Source: Apophysomyces variabilis
Taxonomy: Eukaryota > Mucoromycota > Mucoromycetes > Mucorales > Mucoraceae
Reading direction: 5' to 3'
Length of the DNA stretch: 64,000 nucleotides
Assembly: GCA_002749535.1 (NCBI GenBank)
Contig: MZZL01000409.1
Coordinates: forward strand, 2,062,160 to 2,126,159
The notes under the pieces were generated by a model. It did no database searches. It was given only the letters and a program-made list of their open reading frames with translations, and was not told the DNA's origin. Position 1 is the first letter of the stretch; every line of letters starts with the position of its first letter. This document shows positions 60,786 to 64,000 of this stretch, in pieces. A program made the translations under genes and the position numbers.

Positions 60786-63700
60786 TTATTTTCTATCCCG
60801 GCGGAAGGGGGGAAGCCGAGAGCCAGTGAGCCATCGCGAGGCTACTGCGATGGCGATACATGTTGCAGCTTCGACGTCTCAGTTCTTCGTATTTGATCCA
60901 GTGGCAAACGATGCGCATCCCGGGTTCATGCATAATGAACCTCCATTGAGGCTAAAGCCCTTCCACTTGCCATCGATATAGCGTTTACCTTTAGGCTTTA
61001 CAACGGGTTGAAAACAGACTGAGCATGTCTGGGATGTCCGGAATTCATCTGTGATCACAACGTTAGTGTGACAACGATGTCTTTTTCTGATCTGTGCACC
61101 ACCTCTTCTTGAATATCCGCCTATCCGCGACACGACACAGGTGCCCAGCTTTCCAATGCAAATAACAGTGGAATGCTTATCAGAACCCCTCATGAATCGA
61201 CGTTCAATCGAGGCGAATTTGTTATGTATGATACTTCTGAAGCGGTTGATCGTATTTCTTTCCTTCCGAGCTCTCTTTGAATGATAAAATTCTCTAAGGG
61301 TCTTGCGATTTTCCAATGCCACCTGCTCCTTACAATTAGGGATTGGTGACATAATGTGCACAATCAAACCATGCGTTTACCTGATGGCATCTCCAGATCT
61401 CACTTGAACTTGTAGCAAGATTGGCCGAATTTTTGCTGAGCTTGGTTTCGGCGTTCTTGACATCTGGCTTCAGGGCGTAGAAAGGGAACATTAATATGAG
61501 TATGCGAATATAACCAGCAAAACTACACCTTCTGGCGCTGTCTCATTTTTTGATATTTTCTAACAAGCCCTGACTGGTTAAGTTCTTGAGCAGTAGTGCG
61601 TAGGCACTTCGGCGATACGGTGTTCATCATCTGCTCTGCTGGCTCTTTCATCGTTTGTCCATGTTCTGTCTTTTTATTAAGAGAGGAAGACCTGTTGTAT
61701 GTTTCAATCATCTGCAAACATCGCTGGTTGGACAAAGAGACAGCCGTAGACATTGTGGCAAGATTATAATCCGTGCCCTCGAAAGAGACTTCTTTGCCAC
61801 TTGCTTCCATGCTGCGTATGAAACTCTGAAGATCAATGTACTCTTCATCTTCCTCGCAAGCCAGATACTGGTTATTTGGTGGATTGTACCGTATTTCTTT
61901 CTTTGGCTTCTTATTTTTGGGATCCATCTTGGCTTTCTAGAAATATGGAAGGTAGTTACTATAGTGATCGGCACTTCTTTTCTTTCCACGTACCTCCCAA
62001 AGGTGGTATCTTTGGTTATGCATATCTTTCAAAGTCAGTCTTGTCGAGTTAACCTGGGATTGATTGGCTGCGCGAGCCTTTTTGAGAGCCTTTAGCTCAC
62101 TGGATAACCTCCGTTTATGCTGATTGGAGGCAGAAGAACGCCTTTCTTTGAACTCCTGCAGCTGTTTAACCGTTCTTCGTAAAGAACTGTTCTCAGATTC
62201 GAAGCTGTTTCTCCAAATCCTTTATCTTCCTATCATAAGTTTCCAGTTTCCGCTGGATAGCTGTCGGAATTGTCTTTGGCTTTGTCTCTTTTGACACAGT
62301 TTTTGTAGGTGCTTTTTCTTTCTGGTCTCTTGCTTTTTTCTTTCTTATGTCATAATAGGAAATAGCTGGTTTAACGGTTTCTTGCAGAATGCCTTGCAAA
62401 TGAATCGTTCCGTGATTGCTCACAATAATACGATCGTCAAAATCCAAGCCATAAGAGCTGCAGATATCTTGCATCTTTTCTGTATCCAAGAACGATCCCA
62501 GGGTCTCGTTCTTCCTGTGTACTGCCATATCAGCCGCCGATATCGCCTGCATATCACTGCCATTCAGCATATACGCGGGACCTCCAATGGTGGTAGTCAT
62601 CACCTGGTAAAAACAGTCACACATCCATTGCTAACGAATGGATGTGTGCAGTGCTGATTACAGGGCATATCTTCATAGTAAATTCCGCATAACCGGCGAC
62701 ACGTTGCACAATGTTGGCAAGAAGAACAACAGGTAGGTTGGTAAGGACACATGGCTGTGTCTCTTTTGGTGGTGCAAAAGCGCGTATAGCCGAACAAAGA
62801 TTGTAAACAGCGTCCACTTCTCGGCTACTGTCTTGCCCTTCGTAAGCGTCTCGGATAAACTTCTTTAGTTCTTTATGTTCGATTCCCGCAATAATATGAT
62901 CCTTAGCTATCCGTTTTAGCACTCTAATTCGTCTTGCCGTTACGTCCGGTAGTTCATTGTTTTCTTTTTCCTCCTTTACGCTAGCGTCTTCATCGTTATC
63001 GTCGCTTTCATTATCCAAAAGGAATTCTGTTACTTCGTTCGCGGATAAATCATTCTTCAGCAGCACCGAAATTTGAGGATCATATGAAACGATTTCAGCT
63101 TGTTGCGTACTAGCTTCAACCGTCTCTGCAGCCGATTGTGACCGGGCGGGCCGGCTTTTAATATGTCGCTTGTACATTACGTTTAACCGCCCTTCTGACT
63201 GTTGTGCTCGCAGTTGCCACTTCTTCATGTCCTCATGGTTAATGACAGTTTAGACTTCTTGCTGACATTTATTTAAGTATCGATTTTCCCGTCGCAATAG
63301 CTCTCTTGTTCCGCTACGCTTTTTCAACGAGGGTGATTCATGTTTCTTCTTCCTTTCTTCTGCCCGACGGTCTGTCATCTCCTTATATTTTGCTTCTCGC
63401 TTCGGTGCAAGATGTGTTCGCAGATAAACAAGTATCAATCGATCCAGAGAACGACTATATATGCGCCCATGCCATATATTTTGGATGTTCGTAGATAATT
63501 GACGAAGTTTCTCCGTAAGCGTTAAACTCAAACCAGCAGGAAAAGAAAAGCCAGGTTGATGCGATGGTAATAGCTTGTTCCACGCAGGATGCCTTGCTGC
63601 AGAAGTAGTGGTAAGCCTCTGACTAAACAAGCGCGTATGCAGGAATTGCAAGTGCTCATGAGTAAACATCTTATGGAAATCACCATTGTTTCCCAGTTTG

Positions 63701-63999
63701 TCTAAATTGCGTGGCAGAGGTGCTACAGGTACTGTACTATTATTACAAAGGCCTTGGTCTGGATGTCTTTGCGCGTACTTCGGTAAAAATGAGTCCACTT
63801 TTGGATACAAAGAAGTCTGATTCAAGGATATCTCAACTTCGCCAGTTTTCTTGACAATGATACCCTTGTTCGCAATCTCGAGCATAAGAGCGTTGACAAC
63901 TGCCATCATATCGGCTGCATAGTCCGTTACTTGTATAGCAGTAGCAGCCATCTTTTCTTGGAAAGTCTGACGATCATCTGCAGGAAGGTCACCTCCCAT
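60786..63999 (-). pseudogene. Decayed Fanzor (eukaryotic TnpB-like RNA-guided nuclease) gene, truncated by window edge
   Basis: Reads leftward from 63999. A long N-terminal part (62617..63999, one frame with a TAA at 63250) contains YNLCSAIRAFAPPKETQPCV. A coiled-coil region follows (62.0-62.6 kb). RuvC-I reads FEGTDYNLATMSTAV with Asp at 61769-61771. Three introns are inferred, all phase 0: 61937..61993, 61468..61528 and 61329..61380. Then come SRIGGYSRRGG, TDEFRTSQTCSVC and CMNPGC, the TnpB/Fanzor zinc finger (61023 to 60915). RuvC-III would be RDVEAA, but Arg is replaced by TGA at 60879-60881; translation past it runs to TAA at 60786. Frameshifts near 62617 and 62198 also break it. Intact relatives cut DNA guided by an element-encoded RNA. 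This copy should be inactive. Confidence 0.75.
60830..60854. other. Perfect 8-bp hairpin at the 3' end of the Fanzor relic
   Basis: GCCATCGC and GCGATGGC are exact reverse complements separated by a 9-base loop. It falls in the last codons of the former gene, 3' of the RuvC-III motif, which is where TnpB and Fanzor guide RNAs often begin. A structural RNA role is inference. Confidence 0.5.
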
Positions 64000-64000
64000 G

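Noticed and set aside
62600..62797. Cys-rich frame (CCSSCQHCATC) that looks like a small zinc protein
   Set aside because: It is a different reading frame of the Fanzor N-terminal region, where the main frame (YNLCSAIRAFAPPKE) is clearly coding.

Overview
The window is nuclear DNA of a fungus, most likely Mucoromycotina (Mucorales-type). The grounds are gene content (a REV3 polymerase, an Skt5/Chs4 chitin synthase regulator, a NAB-like SAM protein, an IP3/ryanodine-receptor-family channel), short GT-AG introns of about 45-90 nt with AT-rich context, and mobile-element relics of kinds common in mucoralean genomes. This assignment comes from reading motifs, not from a database search. Exon structures were assembled by hand from splice signals and frame continuity; where the exon lengths were added up, the total is a multiple of three.

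Layout. 1-1.5 kb: decayed coding debris. 1.5-2.5 kb (-): TMEM33/Pom33-type membrane protein. 2.9-8.2 kb (-): full-length ABCC (MRP-type) transporter. 8.2-11.4 kb: no gene seen, simple repeats at the right end. 11.4-12.3 kb (-): four-finger C2H2 protein. 12.3-14.7 kb: low-complexity spacer with a long T run and one ambiguous base. 14.7-17.5 kb (-): cytosolic methionyl-tRNA synthetase. 18.3-18.7 kb (-): NDUFA2/B8 subunit of complex I. 19.0-19.6 kb (+): two small unrecognised ORFs. 20.1-21.3 kb (-): Gfd2-like exonuclease-fold protein. 21.7-28.0 kb (-): REV3, catalytic subunit of DNA polymerase zeta. 28.5-29.5 kb (-): beta-hydroxyacid dehydrogenase. 29.5-34 kb: gene-poor with eroded coding pieces. 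34.1-35.4 kb (-): Ser-rich protein. 35.8-36.7 kb (-): claudin/Sur7-like four-span protein with a 19-nt microexon. 39.1-40.2 kb (+): SAM/NCD1 protein. 41.2-43.8 kb (-): Skt5/Chs4-like Sel1-repeat protein ending in the CaaX box CVIM. 44.4-53.4 kb (-): IP3-receptor/ryanodine-receptor-family calcium channel. 54.3-64.0 kb: a cluster of mobile-element relics, all read on the minus strand: an unrecognised decayed ORF set, a Mutator-like (MULE) transposase, the C-terminal half of a Tc1/mariner transposase, and a large decayed Fanzor (eukaryotic TnpB-like RNA-guided nuclease) gene that runs off the right edge.

The genes are ordinary single-copy housekeeping or membrane functions without operon-like organisation. 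Skt5 (chitin synthase targeting) and the claudin/Sur7-like protein are both plausibly cell-cortex proteins. Most interesting are the fungal IP3R/RyR-family channel, whose IP3-coordinating residues look largely absent while pore and zinc motif are kept, and the Fanzor relic with identifiable RuvC motifs, a zinc finger, three predicted introns, several inactivating lesions and a perfect hairpin at its 3' end.
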